Shown here: positions 13,778 through 21,664 of the stretch, in pieces
How positions within the stretch are numbered: position 1 is the first letter of the stretch
Layout: every line of letters starts with the position of its first letter
From: a virus
Length of the DNA: 23,355 bases
Reading direction: 5' to 3' (one strand)
Virus record (IMG/VR): IMGVR_UViG_3300032736_000010
Coordinates: 1 to 23,355 of that record
The notes under the pieces: model-generated
Told to the model about the DNA's origin: nothing
The model's database searches: none
The model's input: the letters and a program-made list of their open reading frames with translations, nothing else
Translations under genes and position numbers: made by a program

Positions 13778-14062
13778 TTAAAATGGTAAATCGTTAGGAG
13801 CTTCTGCCAAAGCTGGTGCTGTCTCAAAGCTGGCAGTTTTAGCTTCTGGCTTCCAAGTATCTACTTGTACCTTAACGTTTTTACCGTATTGGTCTGGTTC
13901 TTTTTTCTTAGAAATATCCAGCTTAACATACGTTTTACCGTTGTACTCAAATAGGTGTTCTTTTGGTAAATCACTAAGGCAAACCGTTACCTTAAAAAAT
14001 TCGCCATACTGACCACTAACTGTTTTACCGCTTCCCGCGTAAATTGCTTCTTGTTTTTCCAT
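13778..14062 (-). CDS. SSB-like single-stranded DNA-binding protein
   Basis: A 94-residue protein with beta-rich character: SGKTVSGQYGEFFKVTVCLS, then EYNGKTYVKLDIS and YGKNVKVQVDTW, consistent with a small OB-fold. The last residues, EAPNDLPF, match the acidic-hydrophobic tip by which SSB proteins recruit partners. It is shorter than a bacterial SSB, so it is either a minimal phage version or an unrelated OB protein with the same tip. The neighbours are an annealing-type recombinase and a RecE-like exonuclease, which makes protection of single strands during recombination and replication the natural role. A terminator follows. Confidence 0.72.
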   Translation of the reverse strand: MEKQEAIYAGSGKTVSGQYGEFFKVTVCLSDLPKEHLFEYNGKTYVKLDISKKKEPDQYGKNVKVQVDTWKPEAKTASFETAPALAEAPNDLPF

Positions 14063-14067
14063 AATTA

Positions 14068-14208
14068 TTATTTGTTTAATTTAATTTGATTATCGTTTAA
14101 TTTTTGCAGCACCTTGCAAATTGCATCGGGCGTACCCTTAATTTGTATTTTGGCGCTTGTTTTACTTTCGTATATAACCTCGATGTCTTGTATTGTTGTC
14201 GTCTGCAT
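14068..14208 (-). CDS. Small hypothetical protein (46 residues)
   Basis: ATG at 14208 shares its A with the preceding gene's TAA (TAATG), and the frame ends at TAA 14070-14068, five bases before the SSB-like gene's ATG. The product begins MQTTTIQDIEVIYESKTSAK, with a strand-strand pattern followed by a cysteine-containing helix (DAICKVLQKLNDNQIK). The tight packing on both sides supports it as real. No family is recognised; with its beta-beta-alpha outline it could be a small accessory factor of the flanking DNA-binding proteins. Confidence 0.55.
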   Translation of the reverse strand: MQTTTIQDIEVIYESKTSAKIQIKGTPDAICKVLQKLNDNQIKLNK

Positions 14209-14699
14209 TATATACTAAATTTAGATTTTATTTGCGCTCTGTATTCTTTTTTCATTCTAAAGGCGGTCATAACCTTTTCAGCTTGTACTTTAGTACCGCT
14301 AAGTGTTCCCTGTAGTTGGCTATCAGTTAGCCAAGGCCTAGCATCTTCTTTTTTCTCCTGGTTGCTTACCGCATTGCCTACTTCCTCTGCGCTTGCAATT
14401 GACGTATCAATACCAATACCTAAATAACCCAACGCCCTGCCTAATGCGCTAGTAAAACCGTTTTCTAAAAAGCTAGTCTTGTTTATATAGCTACTATCTC
14501 GGTATTCCTGGGCGTGCGCAGTTACTACTGGCCTATGTTTTTCGTTTAATATCTCAACTTTAAAAACGCCCTCTTTGTCGTCTAGCCTTTCAATAGTCTC
14601 AATAATAGCCCAATCTTTAAATGTGGATTTAGACCTAAAATGTTTTAGACGCTCGTTTACTGTAATGTAATCATTCCCTTTAATGTTTACTGCTTTCAT
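14208..14699 (-). CDS. Annealing-type recombination protein candidate (ERF/Rad52-like)
   Basis: A 163-residue protein. The core resembles phage ERF-like and related single-strand annealing proteins: VNERLKHFRSKSTFKDWAII (14-33), VVTAHAQEYRDSS (58-70), then INKTSFLENGFTSALGRALG (72-91) and IGIDTSIASAEEV. The last two stretches are the most conserved part in many phage homologues, where the phrase N-K-T-S-(Y/F)-(I/L)-E-N...S-A-x-G-R-A-L-(A/G) recurs. The C-terminus is variable. It would pair complementary single strands produced by the RecE-like exonuclease. I am moderately sure of the family and less sure of the annealing activity, because the name is often applied by context. Confidence 0.6.
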   Translation of the reverse strand: MKAVNIKGNDYITVNERLKHFRSKSTFKDWAIIETIERLDDKEGVFKVEILNEKHRPVVTAHAQEYRDSSYINKTSFLENGFTSALGRALGYLGIGIDTSIASAEEVGNAVSNQEKKEDARPWLTDSQLQGTLSGTKVQAEKVMTAFRMKKEYRAQIKSKFSI

Positions 14700-14715
14700 A
14701 ATAATTTGCTAATGG

Positions 14716-14883
14716 TTAAACTTCTATTTTTAATCCTAATTCTCTAAGCGCCATAATATCCGAAACGGTTAGCCTAGTTGGTTCGTCTAATTTGTTTTTA
14801 AGCGTTGGCATAGTACAACCTAAATGCGCGCATACATCGCGCTTCAATAGCTTCTTTTCTTTTAACTGTTTTCGTATATCCAT
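14716..14883 (-). CDS. Tiny helix-turn-helix regulator
   Basis: With ATG 14883 the product is 55 residues: MDIRKQLKEKKLLKRDVCAH, then LGCTMPTLKNKLDEPTRLTV. LKRDVCAHLGCTMPTLKNKL has the shape of a Cro/C1-type HTH, in which a short helix is followed by a turn and recognition helix, and the end SDIMALRELGLKIEV is a fourth helix. An upstream in-frame ATG (14922) would add 13 residues rich in Tyr and Phe, but it precedes the promoter-like box, so I chose the shorter form. It is the first gene after the tail terminator and may control the early genes. Confidence 0.65.
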   Translation of the reverse strand: MDIRKQLKEKKLLKRDVCAHLGCTMPTLKNKLDEPTRLTVSDIMALRELGLKIEV

Positions 14884-14899
14884 ATATAAATAATTTCTA

Positions 14900-14907
14900 C
14901 AAAAATA
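14900..14907 (-). promoter_or_regulatory. Putative promoter for the early module
   Basis: Minus-strand TATTTTTG at 14907-14900 matches TAnnTTTG exactly. A TTG lies about 16 bases upstream, and the ATG of the tiny HTH gene lies about 17 bases downstream, so the leader is very short. The box follows the tail-module terminator, the expected place for a new promoter. Confidence 0.45.
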
Positions 14908-14941
14908 AAAATAAATTTTCAATTAAAAAAATATTTTACAT

Positions 14942-14977
14942 AAAAAAAGGGGCAGCAATCCGAAAATTACCACCCCT
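14942..14977 (-). terminator. Strong intrinsic terminator after tail-tip gene
   Basis: On the minus strand, arms at 14977-14966 and 14959-14948 form a 12-bp stem (three G-U pairs) with a six-base loop, followed by seven U residues from the A run 14942-14948. It begins 26 bases after the 1281-residue gene's stop and divides tail from early genes. Confidence 0.88.
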
Positions 14978-15002
14978 AGCAAAGAAACAAAAAAGGGAAT
15001 CT

Positions 15003-18000
15003 TTATACTATGCCGCCGTCTTGTAAAGTCCAATGGACATCTAAATCGGCTCTGCCTGCTGCTGCTGCGCTTGTGTATTTAGTTGGCGTAAATGTAGCCG
15101 TAACGCCATTTTTAACATTCTGCGGCCCCCAACCATTGTATATTGCATCTAAATTAGTAGGCGTTAAGCTTGTATTTAACATAAATTCACTTGCATTACC
15201 TACGTTTGTAACGTCCCAATTACTAATATCAATATTTAAGTTAGCGCACTCCTGGAACATTGCCTGGATACTTATAATATCTGCCATATTCCATTCGTTT
15301 ATTCTATTAATAGTAGTTAATGTAGTACAAGAATTAAAAGCTGAATAAAAGTTTGTGGTATTAGTAAAATTAGGTACGTCTGTAACTTGCGATAAATCTA
15401 AATTTCCGCAACCTGCAAAATACAATCCAAAATTAGTACCACTAAATCCTGATCTAGTTAGTCTTAAATCTCCCCATTGTTTTATAGAAATTATTTTATC
15501 GTCATCTGTAACAACTCTAAACCCTTCTATTGTTCCTGTTATTCTAATTTCATAAATTCCTTTAACGGCGTAAGCGTGTGTTCTGTTATTATAAGCAGTA
15601 ATTGTTTCAACGTTACCGTCGCCCCAATCTACGCTAAAATTATAATTTCCTTGGCTCATAAGCCCTAACATAACGCTAAATTCATTAGTTGAACCTCCGC
15701 TTATATTTCTAGTGTCCCAAACTGAAACAAACGTTCCTGTTGAAGGCGGCACTGGGCAATTAAATAATCCTGTTGCACTTACATTTCCAACACTTGTGCC
15801 GCTAGTCGCTTGACCTGTAACAATATAATCTACAAAAGAGGCGTCTCTTACTCTTTCATTAATTCCTAAAGTTAATTCTGTAGTTGTTTGTCCGGTTATA
15901 TAACCAGTGCTGCTATCGCTACATTTTTCTAAAGTGTAATAATTTATTGTTGGTATAATTGGGCAGCCAACTTCTCCAGTGTCGGTTACTGTGCCAACGC
16001 TTGTGCCAGTTGTGGCTGTTCCTGTTACAATATATAAGTCGCTGCCAACACTAACCCTATCGTTATTAGATAGTGCTATTTCGGTAGTCTCTTGACCTGT
16101 TATCCAACCCGTGCTATTATCGCTACATTTTTCTAATGTATAATGTAATGGTATTGGCGCCGTACATTCAGTAACTCCTGTAACTTCTCCAGGCTCGCCA
16201 CCAAACAAACTAATATAAAAGTTGTTTGCCATTAAATACGAACCGCTAGAAAGTGGGCTTGTTAAATTAGCCGTATTATAAACCTTATTGCCATTTGTTG
16301 GGTATGTACCAACGCCATCGTGGTATGCCGTTATATTAGGCACTAAACCGCAAGGGCTAGGGAATTGGTCCGTGGAACGTAAAAACGCCGTTAAACTTGG
16401 CGGTATTGGACAACCTACTTCGCCAGTATCTGTAACCGTTCCAACGCTTGTACCTTCGCTAACTTCGCCAGTAACTACGTAATCTACCAAACTAGCATCT
16501 TGAACCCTATCATTAATAGCTAAAGTAATCTGCTCTGTATTTTGAGCAGTAACCCAACCAGTTGTGTCATCGCTACATTTTCTAAGTGAATAATATAAAT
16601 CTTCTAAACATTGCTCGCTTATTTTAGTAATTTCTATTGCAGTAGTTCCAGCAACTCTAAACGGTTCTGTTTCGGCGCAAAAGTCATTACTAGAACTGTC
16701 AGCATTTACTATAAACTCCTGGTAATTGCCTTCACAATCATAATATCCTATTGTAACGTTGTCAAGTAAATCATTATTTTGAACCTGGTAGGTAGAACAT
16801 TGATTTGTAGCGACAACTGGATAGGATATTTGACTACTATTAAATGTAGTTTCAATATCTGTTTGCTGATCGCCAAGGTGTGAATTAAAACTATATTGGT
16901 TCGCCTTTACATTAAATTCTAGTGTATCAATTACTAAAACTTTTTCTTGCGTGTAGGTGTTAAAATTAATGTATAAGCGGTCTATTAATTGTATTGGGGA
17001 CTTATTATCTATTTTCTTTAAAGTACCCTCAAAACGCTCCATTTTAAGCCTATTGTCGTTAATACGCTGCTGGGCCGTTAAATCTTCTATAAACTTTGGC
17101 GCAATATCGCCGCTTCTTAAAAACTTAGTTATATAACCTTCTAAGTTTAAACCAACAGGCTGCATATAACCTTTTTGAAATCTGTTAAAGCTACTGCCTT
17201 GGTAAATATCTTTGTACTTTAATTTATTAGTTAGATTTTTTAATGTTGTTTGTGAATTGCTAGTTTCTAAATTTTTAGAATCAAATATTAAAGTTTCGCT
17301 TTCAACGTCTGGCGCATCTAAATACAACAACGTTTTCCAGTTCATTTGAACGCCACCAATAAAGGCAGCAATATGAGCGCCTCCAGCATCTTTTTTAGGC
17401 TTGCTAAATCTAAAACTAATATCGTAAGGCTTATAATTTGCCGTTACATTTGGGCAGTTATAAGTTATTTCTTTTTTATATGTAAGCCATTCCCCCCTAC
17501 CAGAATAAACAAAACTGTTTACAAATGGCGTTTCAGTCCATACGCTAGTTAATTGGTCGTAATAAAAAGTTTGGTAATTATCGGTATAAGCGCCACTAAC
17601 ATATTCCCTAAATCTAGCTACTATTTGAAAGTAAACAAAGTACCTTGCAATCGTACCCTGGAAACCTCCGTTTTGCATTTGCACCTCAAAACTAAAATCA
17701 AATTTTGTATTGTCATCCTCGCTGCTTTCAGCCTTAATTAAAAACGTATTAGAAAGTATATCTTCAAAAGCGCTAGTAGTACCTAATATTTTAGCAGACT
17801 TATAACCTTTAATTCCATTTGTGCCTATGCTTACAAATTCACTATCATAAACCCAGTCTGCAAAATCGCCCTCAAAATTACCGTTGGGTATATAGTTAAG
17901 TTGCCTATCTAAATTAACAGTATTTGAAACTTCTATTAAACCACCGCTTGTTTCTTTTAAAAGGTCGTCCCCAATAGGCAAAGCATCGCTTGGTATAAAT

Positions 18001-18848
18001 ACAGTATCACCTAATATATTATTGCTTTGGTAAGCGCCTAAATAATTATATTTTCTGTAAGTTATAGCTGCAAGCGTTGTAATATCTGCATTGTTTATAA
18101 TAATCCAATCGCCATTGGCTTGAAATATACGACAATTAAACCCTGTTAAAATAGATTTTAAAACCTCTGCCGTATTAAATTTATAAGTATTTTCGTCGGT
18201 GTAAGTGCTACTATTTACAATAACATCTTCAAATACGTTAGTTATTGCAGCAGCGTTTTCCTCTTTTAAATTTGTTTTAACGTAAATATCAGCGTCAAAA
18301 CCAGTTTCTTTTAAAGACTTGTGTAAGCATTCCCAAAGCGTAACCTCGTTATTAGGCGCAACAGGAAAATCAATTCCTTTAAGTAAACCTAAACCGTCCA
18401 CGGCTTTAAAAGATACGTTAAAAGGCGCCGCAGATAGTTTCTGTTGGTAGGTGTCCTGTATTAAGAAACCTTGCCAAAATAACTGGTAATTATTTTCTGG
18501 GTCTTCGCTATTCCATAGTTCGTTATAATCCTGGTATTGGTCGTTTATGTCTTCCCAATATGGTTGCCTAGTTTCGGCGTAGTATATTTTTACTAAAAAT
18601 TCTCGTTCGTCAAAATCGTAAAAATCTTCGTAGGTAACCGCATCAGTTTGTATTAAATTAATTGCGCAGTTAGAAGCTATAATTGGGTCGTAAAAATCGT
18701 TGTCTTGCTCCCATTTAATACTAGCAGGCGAACCGGTACCTATTAACGGGTAAATATAACCGTCATAGTTTTTCTGTAAAATATCTAAACGCCTTTTATT
18801 CCCTTCCGTATCGGAAAAATCCAAACGGTATTTTGCTCCGTATGCCAT
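15003..18848 (-). CDS. Tail-tip / receptor-binding protein with C-terminal adhesin
   Basis: A 1281-residue virion protein following the tape measure gene. Residues 1-310 resemble the distal-tail/hub part of Bacteroidetes siphoviruses (YQLFWQGFLIQDTYQQKLSA). Residues 318-480 start NYIPNGNFEGDFADW, the opening of many jelly-roll carbohydrate-binding domains. Residues 540-660 look like a second hub-type region. Then come three degenerate repeats (751-815, 901-964, 969-1035). At 1064-1105, NYNFSVDWGDGNVETI and THAYAVKGIYEIRITG fit a PKD-like fold. Residues 1110-1240 show the BspA/DUF285 pattern (NEWNMADI, FQECANLNIDISNWDVTNV), a surface-binding leucine-rich type. The whole protein would join tail tip to host recognition. 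Function of each part is inferred. Confidence 0.78.
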   Translation of the reverse strand: MAYGAKYRLDFSDTEGNKRRLDILQKNYDGYIYPLIGTGSPASIKWEQDNDFYDPIIASNCAINLIQTDAVTYEDFYDFDEREFLVKIYYAETRQPYWEDINDQYQDYNELWNSEDPENNYQLFWQGFLIQDTYQQKLSAAPFNVSFKAVDGLGLLKGIDFPVAPNNEVTLWECLHKSLKETGFDADIYVKTNLKEENAAAITNVFEDVIVNSSTYTDENTYKFNTAEVLKSILTGFNCRIFQANGDWIIINNADITTLAAITYRKYNYLGAYQSNNILGDTVFIPSDALPIGDDLLKETSGGLIEVSNTVNLDRQLNYIPNGNFEGDFADWVYDSEFVSIGTNGIKGYKSAKILGTTSAFEDILSNTFLIKAESSEDDNTKFDFSFEVQMQNGGFQGTIARYFVYFQIVARFREYVSGAYTDNYQTFYYDQLTSVWTETPFVNSFVYSGRGEWLTYKKEITYNCPNVTANYKPYDISFRFSKPKKDAGGAHIAAFIGGVQMNWKTLLYLDAPDVESETLIFDSKNLETSNSQTTLKNLTNKLKYKDIYQGSSFNRFQKGYMQPVGLNLEGYITKFLRSGDIAPKFIEDLTAQQRINDNRLKMERFEGTLKKIDNKSPIQLIDRLYINFNTYTQEKVLVIDTLEFNVKANQYSFNSHLGDQQTDIETTFNSSQISYPVVATNQCSTYQVQNNDLLDNVTIGYYDCEGNYQEFIVNADSSSNDFCAETEPFRVAGTTAIEITKISEQCLEDLYYSLRKCSDDTTGWVTAQNTEQITLAINDRVQDASLVDYVVTGEVSEGTSVGTVTDTGEVGCPIPPSLTAFLRSTDQFPSPCGLVPNITAYHDGVGTYPTNGNKVYNTANLTSPLSSGSYLMANNFYISLFGGEPGEVTGVTECTAPIPLHYTLEKCSDNSTGWITGQETTEIALSNNDRVSVGSDLYIVTGTATTGTSVGTVTDTGEVGCPIIPTINYYTLEKCSDSSTGYITGQTTTELTLGINERVRDASFVDYIVTGQATSGTSVGNVSATGLFNCPVPPSTGTFVSVWDTRNISGGSTNEFSVMLGLMSQGNYNFSVDWGDGNVETITAYNNRTHAYAVKGIYEIRITGTIEGFRVVTDDDKIISIKQWGDLRLTRSGFSGTNFGLYFAGCGNLDLSQVTDVPNFTNTTNFYSAFNSCTTLTTINRINEWNMADIISIQAMFQECANLNIDISNWDVTNVGNASEFMLNTSLTPTNLDAIYNGWGPQNVKNGVTATFTPTKYTSAAAAGRADLDVHWTLQDGGIV
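15744..15944 (-). repeat. Tail-fibre protein repeat unit 3
   Basis: Codes residues 969-1035, NYYTLEKCSDSSTGYITGQ through NCPVPPS. It shares with the other units the frame Y-(T/S)-L-x-K-C-S-D...T-G-(W/Y)...V-T-G...G-T-S-V-G...C-P. It is the most divergent at its end (SATGLFNCP against DTGEVGCP). Confidence 0.75.
15957..16148 (-). repeat. Tail-fibre protein repeat unit 2
   Basis: Codes residues 901-964, LHYTLEKCSDNSTGWITGQ through DTGEVGCPI. It directly precedes unit 3 and is separated from unit 1 by an 85-residue unrelated stretch containing two more cysteines. Cysteines at both ends of each unit may form a disulfide or metal site. Confidence 0.75.
16404..16598 (-). repeat. Tail-fibre protein repeat unit 1
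   Basis: Codes residues 751-815, LYYSLRKCSDDTTGWVTAQ through DTGEVGCPIPP. The end (GTSVGTVTDTGEVGCPI) is identical to that of unit 2, while the start differs, which points to duplication followed by drift or partial exchange. Confidence 0.75.
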
Positions 18849-18852
18849 ATTG

Positions 18853-21297
18853 TTATTTTATTCTGGATCTTGTTTTATCTGCTCTTTGCAAAGCTACTAC
18901 TAAATCTTGACCCCTTACAATGAACTCGCCGTTTACGTTTACATTACCGCCACCGCCATTATTACCACCCATAAGGTTTTGCAATTTATTTAAAGGCGCT
19001 ATAACCTCTGGATTGCTTTTTGCACCTGGATATTCCCCTACTAAAGCATTTACAGGGCCGCTAACAATACCCCCTTTAGCAAAGGCAGTTTGACCACCTC
19101 CGCCGCCACCAGCTATTTTACCAGCTTGCGCTTTAGCAAAAGAACCTAATGCAATTAACGCTATACCACCTGCAATTGCAATTGCGGGGTTTAATGTTTG
19201 TAATGCTTTTTTTATACCTTCAACTCCAATACCAATTGAAATGGCTAATTTACCAAGTTGAACAGCCATATTACCTACGGTGCCTAATATAACAGTAGAT
19301 AAACTTTGTACTAAATTACCACCACCAGCAAGCGCACTTCCAAGGGCTTCGCCAATTCCTACTGCTAAATCATTTAAACCGCCTGTAACAATTTCACTAA
19401 GCCCAACGTTAAATGCTGATGCATTTTCTAAAATTTTATTATTACCTTCTTCAAAACCTATGGCTGCATTACTTACGCTTTCGTGAAGACTTCCGTAAGA
19501 ATCTTTAACCACATTAGCGAAAGTTTCTACATTTGAAGTATCTAAAGCGTTTTCTAAGTTTTGCCCCATTGATAAAAGCAAATCGTCTACCCCAGAAATA
19601 TCTCTTTCCATTTCAGATAAAAGCATATCTAGATCGTCTGGGACTGGTAATTGTGCTTTTGTTGTGTTTTTAGTAGGTGTTTTTTTAGGCTCAGGCGTTG
19701 CATTAGGTGTTAATATACTGCCGTAATCTTTAGCTTTTGGGGCTTGGCCTACATTAGAATCAATTTGCCCAACTCCGGAAGCTGCCGCTGCTGCTTTGCC
19801 TGCCGCTTTTCCTATCTTATCAGCTTCTGCCATAGCTAACCTGCCGGCAATTGACATTGGCGCAGCAATTCCACTTACAGCGGTTTTTAACTGTTCCCAA
19901 GTGCTTAGTGAAGGTGCAATTTGATTTGCAGCAGTAACAAATGCAGTACCAACCGCTAAAACTCCCGCAGCAATAGCAACGTAAGGGTTAGCAAGCATCG
20001 TTATATTTAAAGTTTTTACTCCAGCAATAAGTTTACCAATTACGGCGCTACTAGCAACCGTTGAAATTACCCCAGACAACGCGCCAAATGCAGTAATTAT
20101 TTGACCAACGACAACAAGCGCTGGCCCTAATACGGTTATAATACCGCCTAATATAATAATAGCTTTTTTAGCTTCTGGGCTTAATTCCTGAAAACCTTTA
20201 AATAAATTCATTAAAGCCTTAGACGCGGCTTTTATATAAGGTAAAAACGTTTTTAATAACTCGCCTCCTAATTCAGTAAAAGCTACCCTAAGTTCGTTTA
20301 AACTTTTTTGTAATTTAAAAGATGCACTTTTTGAAGTTGCTTCAAACGCTTTAGCAGTTGCCCCTTGCGTTTTAGTCATATTATCAAATATCTGCCTAGT
20401 AGTATCTACGTTGGCGCCTAGTAAATCCATTACCCCGGATAAGGCCCTAACGTTTCCAAAAACTCTTTGAGCAGCGGTGTCATTACCTTCAAAATTTGCT
20501 TTTAATATTTCTAATGTAGCTAGTAAACCGTCTTCTTTTAAAGACTTTCTTAAACCAGCACTTGAAAGGCCCATTTGTTTTAGCGCCTGCTCTGCGTCTG
20601 TTGTGGGTTTTAATAAACTAGCAAATATACCCCTAACTTGTGTCGCGGCTTCTGCGGCATTTGTACCAGTCCTAGAAAGTGCAGCAAATGCAGCACCAAC
20701 TTCGCCAAAAGAAACACCCATATTTGAAGCAATAGGCAAAACACGGCCCATTGAAGCAGCTAATTCCGCAGCTTCCAGTTTACCTTCTCTAACTGCGGCA
20801 ACCATTACGTCGGTCGCATCGCTAGCACTAAGAACCTGCGAACCGTATGCGTTCATAGCAGAAGTAGCTAAGTCGGCAACAATTTTAGTTTCGCCTAACC
20901 CTACCGCAGAAGCCTTTAACGAAGCGTTTAATACGTCCATTGCTTCGCTTCCACGCAAACCAGCAGAAGTTATAAAAAACAAAGCATCTGCCGCATCGTT
21001 AGCGCTTACGCCTGTTTCAGAAGCCATTTTCTTAGCAGCTTCGCCCATTTTATCTACTTCGGCACTTGCTACTCCTACTAACGATTTTATCTTGGTCATA
21101 GACTTGTCAAAGTCCACGCCCATTTTAATAGCAGCGCCACCAGCTAAAGCTAAAGGCAAAGATAGTTTTGAAAGGCTAGAACCTATCCCAGAAACACTTT
21201 TACCAAATGATTTTAGTTTGCTGCTCGCAGTATTTAAAGAGGCACTTAACCTAGAGGCGTCCCCTGTTAATAATACCTTTAATTCATTAGTAGCCAT
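18853..21297 (-). CDS. Tail tape measure protein, TP901 core type
   Basis: An 814-residue protein that sets tail length and leaves with the DNA. Residues 1-50 are Ser/Leu/Lys-rich. Residues about 60-330 match the TP901 tape-measure core: GVDFDKSMTKIKSLVGVASA, ETGVSANDAADALFFITSAG, VGLGETKIVADLATSAMNAY, AASMGRVLPIASNMGVSFGE, and GTNAAEAATQVRGIFASLLK. Two hydrophobic zones (about 380-430 and 690-735), rich in Ile, Val, Gly and Ala, could cross a membrane on ejection. A Gly run (GGGGGG) precedes the C-terminal domain. At roughly 1.5 angstrom per residue the tail would be near 120 nm, a family rule applied here. The gene follows the chaperone pair, the standard order. Confidence 0.93.
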   Translation of the reverse strand: MATNELKVLLTGDASRLSASLNTASSKLKSFGKSVSGIGSSLSKLSLPLALAGGAAIKMGVDFDKSMTKIKSLVGVASAEVDKMGEAAKKMASETGVSANDAADALFFITSAGLRGSEAMDVLNASLKASAVGLGETKIVADLATSAMNAYGSQVLSASDATDVMVAAVREGKLEAAELAASMGRVLPIASNMGVSFGEVGAAFAALSRTGTNAAEAATQVRGIFASLLKPTTDAEQALKQMGLSSAGLRKSLKEDGLLATLEILKANFEGNDTAAQRVFGNVRALSGVMDLLGANVDTTRQIFDNMTKTQGATAKAFEATSKSASFKLQKSLNELRVAFTELGGELLKTFLPYIKAASKALMNLFKGFQELSPEAKKAIIILGGIITVLGPALVVVGQIITAFGALSGVISTVASSAVIGKLIAGVKTLNITMLANPYVAIAAGVLAVGTAFVTAANQIAPSLSTWEQLKTAVSGIAAPMSIAGRLAMAEADKIGKAAGKAAAAASGVGQIDSNVGQAPKAKDYGSILTPNATPEPKKTPTKNTTKAQLPVPDDLDMLLSEMERDISGVDDLLLSMGQNLENALDTSNVETFANVVKDSYGSLHESVSNAAIGFEEGNNKILENASAFNVGLSEIVTGGLNDLAVGIGEALGSALAGGGNLVQSLSTVILGTVGNMAVQLGKLAISIGIGVEGIKKALQTLNPAIAIAGGIALIALGSFAKAQAGKIAGGGGGGQTAFAKGGIVSGPVNALVGEYPGAKSNPEVIAPLNKLQNLMGGNNGGGGNVNVNGEFIVRGQDLVVALQRADKTRSRIK

Positions 21298-21337
21298 ATA
21301 ATATTTTTATATCACAAAAATAACCAAAAAAAGACAC

Positions 21338-21664
21338 TTAATTAAGTACCTTATCTGCGAGCGCTTTAAACGCCTCAAATTCTTCTTTAGTAGACTTAGG
21401 CCCACTAGGTTTATTATAAACGTCCTGGGGTAGTTTAAATAGCTTATCTGGGGTAATTAGGTCGCGTTTTTTACCTACGTTAGTATTATATACCATAGAA
21501 GATAAATACCTAAACATTTCCCATTGTAGATTTGTATTGATTAAAAAATTTTCCCCCAACAGAGCGTTTTCCTTCCACGTATGCTTCCAAAACTTATCCG
21601 GTTCAATACCGGCTTGCCCTATATAATAGTCGGTTAAATCCTCCCACGTTAAGGAAGCTGCTAC
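21338..21664 (-). CDS. Tail assembly chaperone T part, made by -1 frameshift
   Basis: This frame continues the upstream chaperone gene after a -1 shift: reading enters at G 21664 and gives VAASLTWEDLTDYYIGQAG and on to the stop at 21338, 108 residues. The shifted frame has no ATG between its upstream stop (about 21702) and the middle of the frame; the only early alternative is a TTG at 21559, which would cut off the best-conserved part (LTWEDLTDYYIG, FWKHTWKENALLGENF). That explains why a simple ORF call would shorten it. The fusion is about 234 residues. In lambda gpG/gpGT and relatives, the G part coats the tape measure and the T part recruits the tube protein. The position between tube and tape measure genes agrees. 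Confidence 0.82.
   Translation of the reverse strand, partial: VAASLTWEDLTDYYIGQAGIEPDKFWKHTWKENALLGENFLINTNLQWEMFRYLSSMVYNTNVGKKRDLITPDKLFKLPQDVYNKPSGPKSTKEEFEAFKALADKVLN

Noticed and set aside
15003-16600. Diversity-generating retroelement target in the tail-tip gene
   Set aside because: No reverse transcriptase or template repeat is visible, and the repeats differ at many codons rather than at adenines.
20477-21301. 274-codon open frame on the plus strand opposite the tape measure gene
   Set aside because: It mirrors the tape measure gene's codons, is Ala/Ser/Pro-rich without domain pattern, and has no leader; it is a shadow of a GC-biased repetitive coding region.
21338-21559. Independent 73-residue gene starting with TTG at 21559
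   Set aside because: The frame extends upstream with conserved-looking sequence to a slippery heptamer; frameshift expression explains it better.
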